This document shows, in pieces, positions 48,535-61,190 of a DNA stretch of 64,000 bases. Each line of letters opens with the position of its first letter. Position 1 is the first letter of the stretch. The notes under the pieces are model-generated. The model saw only the letters and a list, made by a program, of their open reading frames with translations, did not search any database and was not told where the DNA came from. Position numbers and translations under genes: made by a program. The DNA comes from Taenia hydatigena (lineage: Eukaryota; Platyhelminthes; Cestoda; Cyclophyllidea; Taeniidae), in NCBI GenBank assembly GCA_036345935.2, contig JADWOT020001139.1:124001-188000 (forward strand). Direction: 5' to 3'.

Positions 48535-51430
48535 GTTAATATTTGCACCCTTTTGGCTTTGGAGGCTGGCTGTTTGAACTGGTGTTCGTTTTCAGCCAAT
48601 GTCGCAGATTCCAAAAAAGTCTTGAAACACTGTGAGACTAAGTGGGCACTCTGACTACTCTTCGTCTAGTAAACATAATTCACAACAGGTCCATTGAAGC
48701 TCTCAAGACCAATTGCGTAGATGAGGTAGCAAAAGATTGATTTCCTGAATGCTCCTGGAGCATTTTGGGCTTGGAATGGGGTGCTTTAGATATTGCTATT
48801 GAGGGAAAGGCTATGTGGCTACCTCACCTTTGACTCGTGGAACTCCTGCATGTCTAAAGTAAAAATGATCGGTAGTTGCTGTGCGTGGGAATATTTGCTG
48901 TAGTATTTCCAAGCAAAATTGTGAAATACATTCCCACGACTTATAAGAGTATTTAAAGAGCATGGCGCGCAAGTAAGAATCCACTTTTGACTGATCGGGA
49001 CGTTGAGTGTTCCATCCACTCTCGTATGCCTGTAGTATTTTTATCAGCGCTGGTGTCGGTGAACATTGGCATATTAAGTTCATTTGTAAGTAATATTTAC
49101 TAATCTAGGGAACTAAAAAGCGTGCAAGTTTCTAAACGCTATAGAATGTTCGAGAATTAGGCAGAATGAAGAAAGCTTCACTATACTCAATCACTCCATT
49201 ATAATTGGAATCACGCAATAGTCGTAGAGATTGCGCAAATACCTGCCATCAATTTAAACCTTCGTAATTACTCACGCCAATGATGGCGACATATTTTGAA
49301 CGAGAAATATGCATCCACATGCCTACAAAGCAGGCGTTACTATCTCCAATTTCATCTCTCACATGGCCAGGCCCTGGGTCAGTGATGGCTGTCATCGTCC
49401 TTCTCCTATTCCAAACGACTTGCACTATGCCGAACTTGAACACAATTTTGCTTTTCACCTTCGCTGTTATGTGTTTTGTTGTATTCACAATAGCTATACC
49501 TAAATATTTTTCAATATCTCATCATAACCAACTTTCTTTATTGCGGATCTTGCAAGCTCAGCCTATTCCTACTCGTACCTCTTTCTTCTCCGGGCTTAGT
49601 AAAAGCACGTTTTGATGAGATCAACGCATTTGCTTAGCAAAATGACCAGCAGGTTCTTCCATAATTCCACTACATTCAGCGGCCAAGAGCGCCTTTACTT
49701 ACCCAGTCCTCATGATCCATAAATTGCAAATATTAACTAGGAATACAGTTAGCATTATAGTGGGTAGGAGGTAGGCAAACGTCGGTAATTAACTAGCCAA
49801 AGCACCATCAGTAGTCGCCTTCGTGATCAAATACATAAATACCTTGAGAAATATAGCGGGCACATAGGATCTTGTCCAATCCATTAACCATCGTGGGGTA
49901 AATACAAAAGACTGCGCTTAATGCTGGGTTAGTGATATCGATGACGCCACCAAAATCCTTGAGTTAAAAACTAAAAGCACTCGCTCTCATTGCAGCTTAT
50001 CTATTTACTATATTTTATTAGCACAGGTAGCGCAGAAATGTAAGTTTAGGATGACTTAATTGCTAAACGTGCCTGTTAAAATAAATACGCACAACACTTG
50101 GCTTTAAAATACTCAGGAAATTTGACTGGCTTTAAGTTCGGATGTTTTCATCTTCCAGCCATGGAGAGGCTATTGGGTTGCTAGGGTGTATATGACGAAT
50201 CGCCTGCTTCGTACGCACTCACCGCTGGTAGTCTAAAGTGTTCCTTTTAACCGAACTCACTTGGTTCATTAGAATTTACAAATGCTACCTCTACATGAGC
50301 TTACTCTAAGCTTTCGTGAAAATAATGGGTGTTTATGCAGGCATCGTTCGAAACTCTCAGCTTATTATCAAATTGAGTGCAATTCTACAAAATAATAGGC
50401 TGTAAACTTTCTGGTACTGAGCTCTTGTCCATTGCGGTAATTACCGTATGCGATTCATGCCTTGGACCTCTAGAATACTCTCTCCGTTCGGTGGAGATTT
50501 GGTTTGGTGGTAGATGTCTCATCATTATTACACGTAAAAAATCGAAGGTGAGTTGTAGTTTATTCATATTTTAAGATCTAGGAAAGTCGCAAGAAGTTCT
50601 ATGTTATTTTCTCTCATTGGGTAAACAGAAAAGCAAGCTTCTGTTAGGCTATATCCTTGGACTAAAAATAGCGAACGAAATTGCGCATTCCATATTTAAA
50701 TTATAGGAAGGTACTACCGAATTGACTTCCAAATAGATTCGTTTTTATTCTACACCCGGTCTCTATTCTCTAATGTGTGATGGCAAATCTGATTAGCAAT
50801 TCCTACTCGTGGCTTTTCAGCTACACATGAAGTATGTTTGCGTACGCTTATACAAAAAATATTGCAACATACTCACGTGTCTTACACCTCTTCCACAAAA
50901 ACTAGCGGTACGTATGTCCTTGTCGATCCCCTCCCTTATCACAGTGCCCCATTTTAACTTCACGTGCTTGCATCCGCAAGCTCTGTAAAAACTTCATAAC
51001 GTTAAGGAACTGGCAAGCGATGGCACCGAAGACTTATTTGAACAGACCGATTTTCACAAAATTGATCTAAAGAAAAGTTTGTGCAACTTATGCTACATAT
51101 ACTAAAAATCTTCAGTCTTATTCGAATGTTTCACCTCACACTGTGATTAGAAGTAGGAAATGCCTGTCTTCCACTTTAAGCGGGAAAAGACGCTGTGAAT
51201 ACTTGGGAAGTGGAGGACTCTCCAATGCACTTTACCAAAGAAAATACATCATGTCCTCATGTTCTCGCCATGCCTCGAGACAACCATTCTCCTTCACGAG
51301 TTCCCATGCCCACTAAAAGCAAAAGGCCACCGCTACCACGCACTACCAATAAATAGATAAGCAGCATTGCATGATTGATCGTGCATTACATTTAAAAGCC
51401 GTTTCTTGGCAACTTGACATGTAACTTCTT
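48535..51430. other. No gene recognised
   Basis: Overlapping frames on both strands at 48.8-49.1 and 49.25-49.6 kb (up to 111 codons) show no motif, and the two strands are equally open. Confidence 0.4.
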
Positions 51431-51432
51431 TA

Positions 51433-51666
51433 GGTCACATCAAGAAGACTGCAGCCCTTCTTGACGGAGCAGCAGGTGGTGGATTTCCGCTCCACTGGCA
51501 AAGAACAAGCAGAACAGCTCCGACTCACCTCTTTACTACCAAAATCACCGCGTTGCTTCTTTAATGTCAGTAAAAAAATTCGTCCATTTGTTGTCTCCTC
51601 ATATGTACAGCCACATGTATCCGCAGTGGCACTTCGTCCAAAATTGTGCTCCACTGTTGCCACTTA
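51433..51666 (+). CDS. Terminal-exon-like open frame, unidentified
   Basis: An AG acceptor (CTTCTTTAG) is followed by an open frame to TAG beginning VTSRRLQPFLTEQQVVDF. Amino-acid composition and third-position choice look protein-like, and the stretch is less AT-rich than its surroundings. No upstream exon or family match was recognised. It could be the last exon of an unseen gene or a chance frame. Confidence 0.22.
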
Positions 51667-51704
51667 GTTGACAATCAGGGCAATGATTCCTCGTACCATT
51701 AACA

Positions 51705-51770
51705 CAATGTTGTAGGTTGTAGGAAGCCTACGATAACACCTTAACGATTTCATACTTGCTTACAACATTG
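51705..51770. repeat. Nested inverted repeat
   Basis: CAATGTTGTA at 51705-51714 pairs with TACAACATTG at 51761-51770, and an inner GTAGG-AAG-CCTAC stem lies between them. It starts about 40 nt after the stop of the open frame at 51433-51666. It may be a small fold-back remnant. Confidence 0.4.
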
Positions 51771-52889
51771 TAAGGGGTTTTGCTCTCTGATTGCTTAGTA
51801 CCAACTGCATCGCACCGAAAAGAAGACCGATTTAACGCCTTCAAAACGCATCATAGGGAAGCCTAGTCTCAAACCATCCTTGCATCTGTTGCTCTCTCAG
51901 TTTAAACGATTAATAAAGGAAGTCTTGATGGACTCATTACACATTTAAACCTTTATACACATTTGTTTCTTGAAAAAATTTACTCCACCAATTCTTATAA
52001 TGCCCTAACTGACATCGCCACAAAACATGCTAATTTTTGATTACATTCAATGTTTTTGGCGACTCGACCAGCCTAACCGTTATGCGAACGATACAAAAAC
52101 ATAAGTTATTAGAAATGACCAGACAATCAGATGAGGCCCGACTGAGATTGCATCAGTTACTCAGTTTTAGGATGCTTTGTCCTCTACGAGCCTCAAAAAG
52201 CTCAACAACTCCAATTTTTAATCAAGTTTTAACCGCTGAAGACTGCATGCACATGCGCGTGAGTCTTGACCGCAAATGAGTCAACCACGCGTATATCCTT
52301 AACTAGGGAGATTTCAAATCACGCCATCAGCCAAATAGATGGGTCAAAAGTCTATGATTTCTACACAGACAAAAATTAGACAGCTGGGCTGCTGCTCAAA
52401 TCCGTAAATCAACGGCATAATAAAAGGGTGGAGGGATGAATTTAGGATGAGTGAGCGCCTTGCGCAATGAACAGAGAGATTAAAGATTGGTAAAGTCAAC
52501 CACATCTAGGTACCCAAGGAGCGACAATCTGTGCCTGCGGCCTAGTTGTCCTTGAATTTAACTCTGCAGAGCTTGCTTTTGCTTGGCTGAGGTTCCACTT
52601 CATCTCTGCGAACTTCACCTCCATGGCCACAGATGGGGAATGAATATGGACAGTTGAACCAATGCACCCTGATGGGCTGTTCTTGGCACTTTTAACAGCT
52701 AAGCGTACGTAGCCTGCGTTACCGAGTTAGGGGATGCTAGTACTTCATGCGACGCTCATGTCGCCATTGTCACTTTGTTATCCCAAAATGCTGTAGATCG
52801 GCGCTCTACGGTACCGCTCTCGTGAGGTTCTATTGGGCGAGATCTTCTATTGTTGCAGCGACGATAAGAGGTTTCTAGCTGCATTTTCA

Positions 52890-53026
52890 CAGAATATGCC
52901 ACAGGAGATTCGGCATTCATCGATGACTCAGAAATTAGCGATATTATCCGCCCATTCCAAATAAAGGAAGCACTAACAGAGGTAACTCGGTCGGGAGGTA
53001 AAGGACTCCCTAATTATAGCACTTGA
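52890..53026 (+). pseudogene. Possible reverse-transcriptase scrap of a non-LTR retroelement
   Basis: One frame reads SDIIRPFQIKEALTEVTRSG then GKGLPNYS before a TGA. This is reminiscent of the segment before the first conserved RT motif in RTE/CR1-like elements (alternating I/E/A/L helix, then a KAPG-like turn and GIP). No catalytic motif follows, stops flank both sides, and no poly-A or target duplication is visible. The match is loose. Confidence 0.25.
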
Positions 53027-53029
53027 TCG

Positions 53030-55000
53030 TTTCTGTCTTGGCAAAGCAATAGACTTTGCTCCTAAGGAAAGTTCATGTGTACACTTGACGCGGACGCATC
53101 GCCACTATTCTCCCAGGTCCTCATTTTCTTATAAGAAGATGGATTTTTTCAACAAACCAACTTATACTACATATTTGCATTGTTTTGATGGACCCAGGAA
53201 GGTGAAGTCCTTGTTTACGTGCGGACACTAGCTCATTCAAACCTGCTCACTTCTTCTCTTCAACCCACCATCTCGCATAAATGCGTAGCAGGCTATTTGC
53301 ACCCTTTCTTCGCCGACCATGGCAAGAAATCGCTACCCCCGGAATTCCCCGATCTATTCATTGCCTTAATCAACACTGACAAGAATGACTTAGAAAGTCA
53401 ATAAAAAAGGTGGATGAATTCTCGGGAAAGATGGCAGTTTGTCTCCCTTAGTTTTTTTGTAAGACTTCTTTGGCTTAAAAATGATATCCTTTTGCTAGCT
53501 TGTTTAGCTGAAAGCGATGTCTTCTATTGCGTTGCTGTAAATAGACTTATTTTTGTTTCAGTTGATCATAATAGGTGTGCAAAGTCTGGATTGGGGCGTT
53601 TAGAAACAGAGAAGTCGCAATGCTCTACAGATCCCAAAAAGCGAATTATATAAGATCTCTGACTGAAAATCATATTGCATATAAGCCTACAACCTAGCCT
53701 TTCGTTAAGAATCTTTTACGCATACACCTCTGTATTTTTTATATTTGGTAAGTGGTTGTTAGGTCTTACTACCGTCACTGGAATGCATTAACCTCTGTTA
53801 ATCGTTATGCATTGAATTCATTTGGAGGGAAAGAAGGGTGCCTATTTTAGTGGTGCCCTCTGTCATTGATTGGCGTAGGATCATTGGAACTGAGCCAGTC
53901 AGAGTGTATGGTACGGATGATTTAAATGTCATTGTTAAAGTGGCAGCATAAATTCGTATTCGCTCTGTTGTCCGTGCTGATTAGTGAGTTGCTTTTTGCA
54001 CAAAATGATGCAGATTTGGAATATCAATATGCTGACATTTTTCTTTGCATGCGTTATGCATGCAGTCAGGTCATCACAGTCCACAAGTCCAGAAAATTGG
54101 GAAAAGAGTCCCACGCTAATCGTATCACCTTCCCGCGATACGGCACTAATAAAGCTTGAAAAGCTTTGTTAATAATAAGTCTGCAAAACATATCGCACCG
54201 GTTCTTTTGACCGCAAAAGAAAGGTCATTAGCTGTTCTATGCGACAAAGGTACGTAGAGATAAGTGACCTCTGAATTGGAAACTACTTTGCATTCGCGAG
54301 ACAGGATTACAGTAGCCCTAAGGGAAATTTATGATTAGCGTTCTAAAACGGCGCAAGCGATTTTATATGAACTCATACATAATGAACGGTGCTGCGTACT
54401 TTAATAACGCAAGCTTTGACACTGCGCTGGCATCCGTGGTTAGCTGTGTCACCATCAACAGCGTTTTTAAGGTAGTGACCATTTAAAATGCAAGGCATAA
54501 ATGTGCTCCAATCCCTACTGCAAAAGATTTTAACGACATTTATCATTCAGGGTGAGCAGTAGTACATACTATAAATTTTCGCAGCCACTGCACTTGTTGG
54601 ATACCTCTGGATGGCCTTTATCAGCTTCAATTATTATACTCAATTGGCACTTCTTTTGCGAAACGAATTACTACTAAGTTCAATCAGTAGGAACAGTCGT
54701 TCAAAAATTACATACTAGCTAAAAGGCGATCCGTTTCTTCCGCGTTTCAGCCGATCGTGTTCATCGTTAACAAAATGCCAGGAATAATGAGTAGAATACC
54801 GAATGAACCAAGGCAAGTGATGCTGGGACACTTTTCTGCAGGCTGCTTAAGCGCTGGTGATGAAGTGCATCTTGAAAGTCATGCACATAGGATTAGACCG
54901 ATAGGGATGTCTTACACGCATTCTGTAAGAAGATTTTCTACTGAACAAAAGGTAACTTAAATACTATATTTACAAGCCTTTATGGAAATATTGCATTGCG
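53030..55000. other. No gene recognised
   Basis: Short chance frames only, at 53.2-53.65, 53.93-54.17 and 54.76-54.96 kb. No repeat was paired. Confidence 0.4.
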
Positions 55001-55227
55001 ACCTATGAGAGGTGTCGTGGTTCTGGAAGAAGTTGTAGCCTATCAAACCCTCGAACTGGAAGAGAACAAATAGCTATAAGACGTAGCAGAAAGCTGAATT
55101 CTGGCCTCGCAACAAATAATGATATGTAGTCGCGCAGGGCTGCCTGGCATGTATGCCCTAGAAAGACAATCACCAGAACTATGTATCGTCCATTCTCAAT
55201 CAAATATTAGCTGGCGCGTACTCCAGA

Positions 55228-55323
55228 CTGCGAAAGCACTTGTCTCGAAAATGAACGATATAGCTTCCTTTACTCCAATTTCTAGATACATGCTCACAGT
55301 CTATTGCGCATGTAGGCATCCAT
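55228..55323 (-). pseudogene. First-exon relic of the zinc-finger gene family (finger A)
   Basis: Starts ATG-GAT-GCC-TAC like the copies at 17.5 and 25.6 kb, then loses a base and meets TGA at 55296-55294. Further along, short blocks match the second half of exon A, with about ten extra bases between. The sequence just upstream of the ATG is also alignable. No ligands remain in frame. Confidence 0.5.
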
Positions 55324-55329
55324 AAACTG

Positions 55330-58300
55330 GTGCTAGGAGTTAAGGCCCGCAAGTATGGCACTAGAGGAATGTGCGGAAAGGACGTGTGATCCTCTTATAA
55401 TCCAAGATTCTGAACGGTCTTTAAAGATTGTAATAAGATTTCCTTCTCACTGAGTAAGTATCAGACTCCTCTCGTGGTAAAAAAGGACATAGAGGAGAGG
55501 AAGGATCCTTGGTGACTTAATAGTTTAGCTAAGTGTTAAGCGTACTCAACGTGGAGACGCTTTACCATAACCGAGAAAATTTGAAGCCACTAATGCTGAC
55601 GATTCAAATGCAAAATTTAAATTCTGCTACGTTGATATTCGAGCGAAGAATTGCATTAACAGGGTTTGAACTGATGTACACCGAAACAATGACTTGGCAA
55701 GGTCGTGACGAATAGTAGAACATTTTTCTGATTGCATTATGCCTATAGAATGTAAAATCAATGATAATCTTTTCTGGGATAGCTGGAATTTAACGATGAC
55801 TCTCGACGAGATCTAATAGTTTAAATATTTAACTAGTAGTGGTTTTTTGATCATATAAACCATAAATTGCAGACCACATGATTTAAAATTGCCTTTTAAA
55901 CAAGGGATCGTATAACTCCCCTTCTCTAAACGCTTACCACAGGAGCGTTCCCATTTTGCAGTAAAGTGAATTGTATTTGGCTTTAGTTGCGATTGTGACA
56001 GACAATTAGGAGGCAGTAGTCACATTAGAAATAATGACTGCACATATCAAAGCTGTCGTCACCTGTTTTGACGCAAGTTCGTAGGCTACAAATACCCGTG
56101 CTGCCTTTGTTTCACAAAAGTCTGATGATAATAATTAGTAACAAATAATTAACTAACGATTGTTAGCGAACTACATTTCGGATCACTGGCATGATCTCTA
56201 CAATTCTGTGCACCATTTCTTCATTTAATGCCACTGCGATTCCGCGTAAATTCTGGAAAGTCTAAAAGTGGTTTGATTTTGTAGGTACCAAAATGGTGGT
56301 AATTTCTTGCCAAAGGTTGGCAACAAGCGATGATTCTGCCAATATCCAGAGCAATTAAATTAACCATTTTCTTTGATTCATAGAGTAGTCGCTCGTAATT
56401 GCTTTCGAACCGCGACCATTAGTATTCAAACTGACTGACATTAGACGAGATCATTTGACATGCGACCAGAATTGATCCGAATTGAAAGGCAGGTGCATGT
56501 TTCATTCTATAATAGCTTCCTTCTCCCATTCGATTTAAAAATAATCAGAATTAAATCTCAATGCCCTATTTCTTTTTGTAATTGCTTGTGGCAATTCACG
56601 TTTTATAGTTCTGCAACTCAGGTATAGCCGAGGCGCAAAGGTAATGGCTTTGCAAAGAAATCAGAGGCAGCAAGGGTATAAGGTCCCGGTCTTTTGACCC
56701 ATATTAATCCAAAATTGATCATAATTTGTAAGTTGGCAACCCTTTCTCTTCTGTATGAGATAGCGACAGTTCTCACTTTCACTTCGGGCAATGCAGATGT
56801 AGCAACTGCGTAAGGTGTCTATTTTTCCAAAGAAAGCCGGGAAGGCAAAAGCATTAGGATATGCTCTTTAGTGATCTCTTCAAATTTGATATTATTCATA
56901 GTTGAGACTTGGCAGCTTGCTAGTGTTAAGATGCATTGTGGGAGGGGGTAAGTGCCTGAGAGGATGCAATGGTAGCAGAGGTTCCATAGTCACCTGGTGA
57001 TAATTTGTCCATGTGCTTAGGAAAGAAGGGGAGGCGAAGAGAAATAAAGGAGAATAGAGCAGAATAGAACACATTAAGGCAACGCGAAGCAGAATAGGCT
57101 AAAAGAGGTAGAGAATGACTCGGTTTTATTTTCGCGAGTTGCGCCAAGCAATTCGTTTCCTAAGCACCTTGTAGACTCTTCGACGTTATTGGGATTCTTG
57201 CCCACTTAAAAGTACTGAGAAAGTTATTAAAGCTTGGTATCACTAATGCATTAGAACAACAAAGGAATTTTGGTGCTGTGCGAGTATCCGCTGCAATAAC
57301 CTGTATTCTATTGGTGAGCTCACAATAATTTGAACCGTTATGTCGCCTTCCTGCACCAAGATTATGTAAATGAGGTTTGAGATGCAGAGCTTTGCGTAGG
57401 GCAGGTTGTGCCATACTACATACCCGTGGAAGCAGGCCTCACGCCAAACTTGTTGACAGGAAATAGGAAAGAGCGCAGAAGACAATGGCACAACGAATCG
57501 ATACGAAGTGGTCAGGGAAAATAGTTTGACCTTGGCCGTGTGCTACTTAGAAGGAAAAAGCCCTAAATCTCTAGACTAACCAAGAAAAAAGGGCAAAATT
57601 TCTTCCATATGGTAAGGCTCGAGCCTATTTTGCTAGGAGCGACTTTGACCGATGCAAGTTTAAAACGATTTGTTAGCATTTCTGTCAAAATGGAAAAAGT
57701 GCAGTGGAGTCTCCGATACCACAACGTTGTTACGCATTGAAGAAACACCATCATTAGTCTGATTGTCCTCTAAGTAACTCAGAGGAATAAAGCAGCCTTC
57801 ATATTGCAAGGAAGGCACGGATGCTCGATACTGGATAGTACGCTCTCACAGTCCTGAGACATGCGCCGCTTTATGTCGACCGGGACCCTGGTTCTTATTT
57901 ATGCACAATTAATGAAGTAGAAGCGTAACTGCCTTTTTCCATCAGGTGTATAACGCCTTAACAAGGATATATCTGCAAATGATCCTCTGTTATGAAGACG
58001 AAGAGAAGAAGGAGCTATGGCTACTTCTGGCCTGTCCTTATGTGTGAACTACCTTGATTCTTTTCCTTATGGAGGCATATGGCACGTGTTTATGATGCTT
58101 TTGTGTTTTATTTATGTTACCTAATTTAGTAACAGTTACTTGACGTTTTCAACGCAGTTTTTTGCTTGAATGAACTAAAGGTATTTATTAAAATAACTTC
58201 ACCGAAATAACTATGTCGGCTATAACACGCATGCCAAAATTGCATTAAGCAAAAATGCAAATGCTCACGCCACCATTAAAATACAGCATGACTAAGTCCT

Positions 58301-58984
58301 CAAATTCCGGTCGAATTTTAAACAAGTTTCACAACAACCATTTCTATGTGACTTATTTGCCATAAAGGAGTTTAAAACATGGTCATAGTTCTGGCTTCTT
58401 AAAAAGTATTGCAGACAGATGACAAGAAATCATATTAGACAGACATAACTTCAGCATGACGCTACCAAGTGCAGATTTTTCTAGCATCGAAAAGCATTTG
58501 ACTCATAATGATGGTCACAAAGTGCAAACCACTCGAAATGTGCAGCACTAGATATTATTCCAAACAAATGGAAACTAAGTTTGGATTTAATGAGTAGCCT
58601 CGCTCTTCATTGGAGGCAACGATATCTGCTGACATGTCAATTGTTTAGCTATCGTAGGCAATTCGTCCACAAGATTATAGGCATTATTTTGAATTTATCA
58701 TATCCTTGATTGCTTGATGAATACAAGTATTATAAACGCTTAGTCAAGAGTCCAAAATGCACTCCCATCCCGTCGCAGGGTGGATGAAAGGAGTTTAGAG
58801 CTGTCGAGCGGATCAAAGACGTCTCCAAAAATCACAAGCGTTGTGTTGCTCGTTGAAACATTTTGTGATTTTGATTTCGCCTACACACGTTATGGATTAG
58901 TGAACAGTATTTCCCATCTGATGGCAAAAATAATATGGTTCTCGGTCAAGCATACTAAAATATCCTCTTCGAAAATGCGCGGTG
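55330..58984. other. No gene recognised
   Basis: AT-rich spacer with a purine-rich run near 57.0-57.1 kb. Frames at 56.9-57.75 kb overlap each other and carry no motif. Confidence 0.45.
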
Positions 58985-61190
58985 CATTAAAAACCATTAT
59001 TGGCAAACACCTTTTCATCCCTTAACAGAAGAAAGTGTAATTCCTAATAAATCTTTAACTAGAGCTCCTAGCAAAAAAAACTTTACATTAAGATGAACCT
59101 TAATTACATGATCTTATCGCTCAAATTTTGGTCCTGCTTACGAGTTCCGCTCCTCCGCGTTTTGATTACACGTAATGCTGAAAACAGATCCGGGAAGTCC
59201 ACATTCCTATCCGTTTAATTCAACACAAGTTCTGTCGCAAGTTTTGCACAACTTGCAGATTACACCGTTAGAATGTTTTTCTACGTTTGTACAACTTGCT
59301 CTGCCGTGTTCACCAACGTTGTCTCAGGCCTTGAGCGCTTAATTCGAGAGCGTCATAGTAGGAATTTCTCATTTTTAGATGCATATCTCTGTGCGAGTGC
59401 ATTCATGTATTTGTGAATAAGTATTTGTGCTTATGCCTACTAGTTTTGCATCAGGTTGCTGCATAAATAAAATGTAGTAAGTAAAGCGACTCTGTTTTAA
59501 TCTGAATAACGATGAGATGCTCAATGAAGAGTTGAATTAAGTAAATCGCTTCACGATCTTAGCCTCCTCTTTTGCTCATGCATGCCGCATTTTTAGTCAT
59601 CGTGGAACTGCATTGTCCGATTTGCCAAACGTCTCACAGATCCTACGGGAGGCTCTTGTGGCATCAGAAAAGTAAGGAAACTTATTAAACCTTTCCATTT
59701 TTTACGGCATGTCCTCTTACATGTCGTAAAACTTCCTTTGCTCCTCGGAACAGTCTGGGAACACAATGTATGCCACATGTGCCTCGATCAATTCGCAAAC
59801 TTCTCTTTGCTTCTCAGTCATTTCATCGGAACGCATATTGGTGAGTGAGCATCTGTTAACCCTTAATCATAATTTCCTGCGTGGGCTGCTCTCCAGCCAA
59901 AGCTTTGACTTCCCACACAAACTTCTAAATTTTTTTTCGTTATACAATGCTTCAGCCCAAAGAATGACGAATTCGGAGGTGCGCTTTTACTGCATAGAAT
60001 GCTTTTCAGGATATTCTAGGTTCGAAGCGATGTTAGATCATATGCGTTCGCATCATATCCGTGAGTGTTCCTTTGACGGACTCATTTTTGTAATAAGAGC
60101 ATGTTGTGACGCATTAGTGTCCTCTTTTTTGTAGACATTTGGCGCGATGTGTTTTGCAGAATGCGAACATACGCTATTCTGTGAGCGAAACTCGTAAGTT
60201 TTCAGTGATGCTTACTTGAAGATATTGCCTTCCTGCTTTAAGCTGATATCTTAGCAGGGTAAGAGGTTCAATGCGCAGAATATGATCATGCGAATCGTAA
60301 AGGTTTTAAAAGGGATTTTGAGACTGCGTAAAATAAGTAAGAATGCTTAATGGATATAAAAAGGCAAGCATCGCATTTCCCTGAATGAAGTCATACCCCA
60401 GCGGTAGTTTAGATAACTTAGATGTCACCACGGAAATGCCATATTATTAACATTTAGGCGTGCATTTATAAGTTACTAGGTATTTTAATGAATTATACGC
60501 GCATTTTTCAAGCACAATGATTAAAACCTGCTTGTTTGCTTTCTAGAGTTCTGCGGCGGGCCGCCTAAGCTTAGCAGCTATTAGCTCTGCGAGAAAGCAT
60601 ATGTTTGACATAAGACAAGCATGCTGCTTTTATTAGTACAATCATTTTTATTCTGGTCACTATTACACATAAAACTGGATTTTGTTAAAATGCTGGAAAA
60701 TTAAGTTAAGAATACAAAATCTCGAATTGCATCAAAAGGACGCAGCGTAGAGAATAAGGATAGGGTTGTAGAATGAAGCATAGCATTCGCATTTTTGAGG
60801 TTGTGCGGTGCAGTATGGCACAAGGAAGTCACCATTATTCAATGAAGCTGACTGTTGAGATTCATAGGATTTCAATGCAAGCGTTGATGTAGTCAGTTTA
60901 TTTCAAGGCTTACATTGGACTACATTTAATAATAACTGCGTGCACTATAGACCTTCCTCAGTCGTCGAGGTGTCTGGCGTATTCTTTTGCGATAACAAGT
61001 GCTGGGATCGTAACGGAGAGCAAAGACGCTTCAGAGGTGCCGATGAGACAGACATTAGACACAATTGCTGCAGGTAGTAATTTTTAAGAAGTGCGCCAAT
61101 CAGGAAACAACAGAAGGAAAAGACTTAGTTAAGATGATAAAGTGAAAAGAGTCACTTGAACATATCTTTGCTGTGCGCGTCTGGCTAAAC
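58985..61190 (+). repeat. Duplicated zinc-finger locus, plus-strand copy 2
   Basis: Direct-orientation counterpart of 1246-6060 without the large intron insertion. Shared non-coding blocks lie both upstream (near 59000 and 59171) and downstream (near 60345, 60741-60830 and 61050). The duplication therefore took in the whole locus with introns and was not a processed copy. Confidence 0.7.
59273..60184 (+). CDS. Small C2H2 zinc-finger protein, 5 exons, open copy with degenerate first finger
   Basis: Predicted 133-residue protein from exons 59273-59357, 59597-59671, 59754-59840, 59956-60060 and 60135-60184 (85+75+87+105+50 nt), open to TGA. Introns are phase 1 with donors GTAGGA, GTAAGG, GTGAGT and GTGAGT. 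Finger B (CPIC to LLWHQK, second His in IWEH of the next exon), finger C (VCHMC to HFIGTH) and finger D (CIEC to LDHMRSHH) keep all ligands. Finger A keeps both Cys (YVCTTC) but has Arg where both His stand in other copies (ERLIRERH), so it probably cannot bind zinc normally; the His just after the second site might partly substitute. The last exon reads IWRDVFCRMRTYAIL, seven residues longer than in the minus-strand copies. It is the plus-strand partner of the broken copy at 1531-5037, to which it is also alignable outside exons. It may be a working three-finger gene or a young pseudogene. Confidence 0.62.

Noticed and set aside
48345..48614. 89-codon minus-strand frame over the EMAPII-like fragment
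   Set aside because: It is the antisense shadow of the plus-strand fragment, which carries the recognisable domain residues.
49249..49615. Overlapping frames of 79 and 111 codons on opposite strands
   Set aside because: Both strands are open across the same DNA with no motif, splice context or family match to favour either.
54121..54172. Short run of AAAGCTT-type inverted bases near the end of a chance frame
   Set aside because: Too short to be meaningful in AT-rich DNA.
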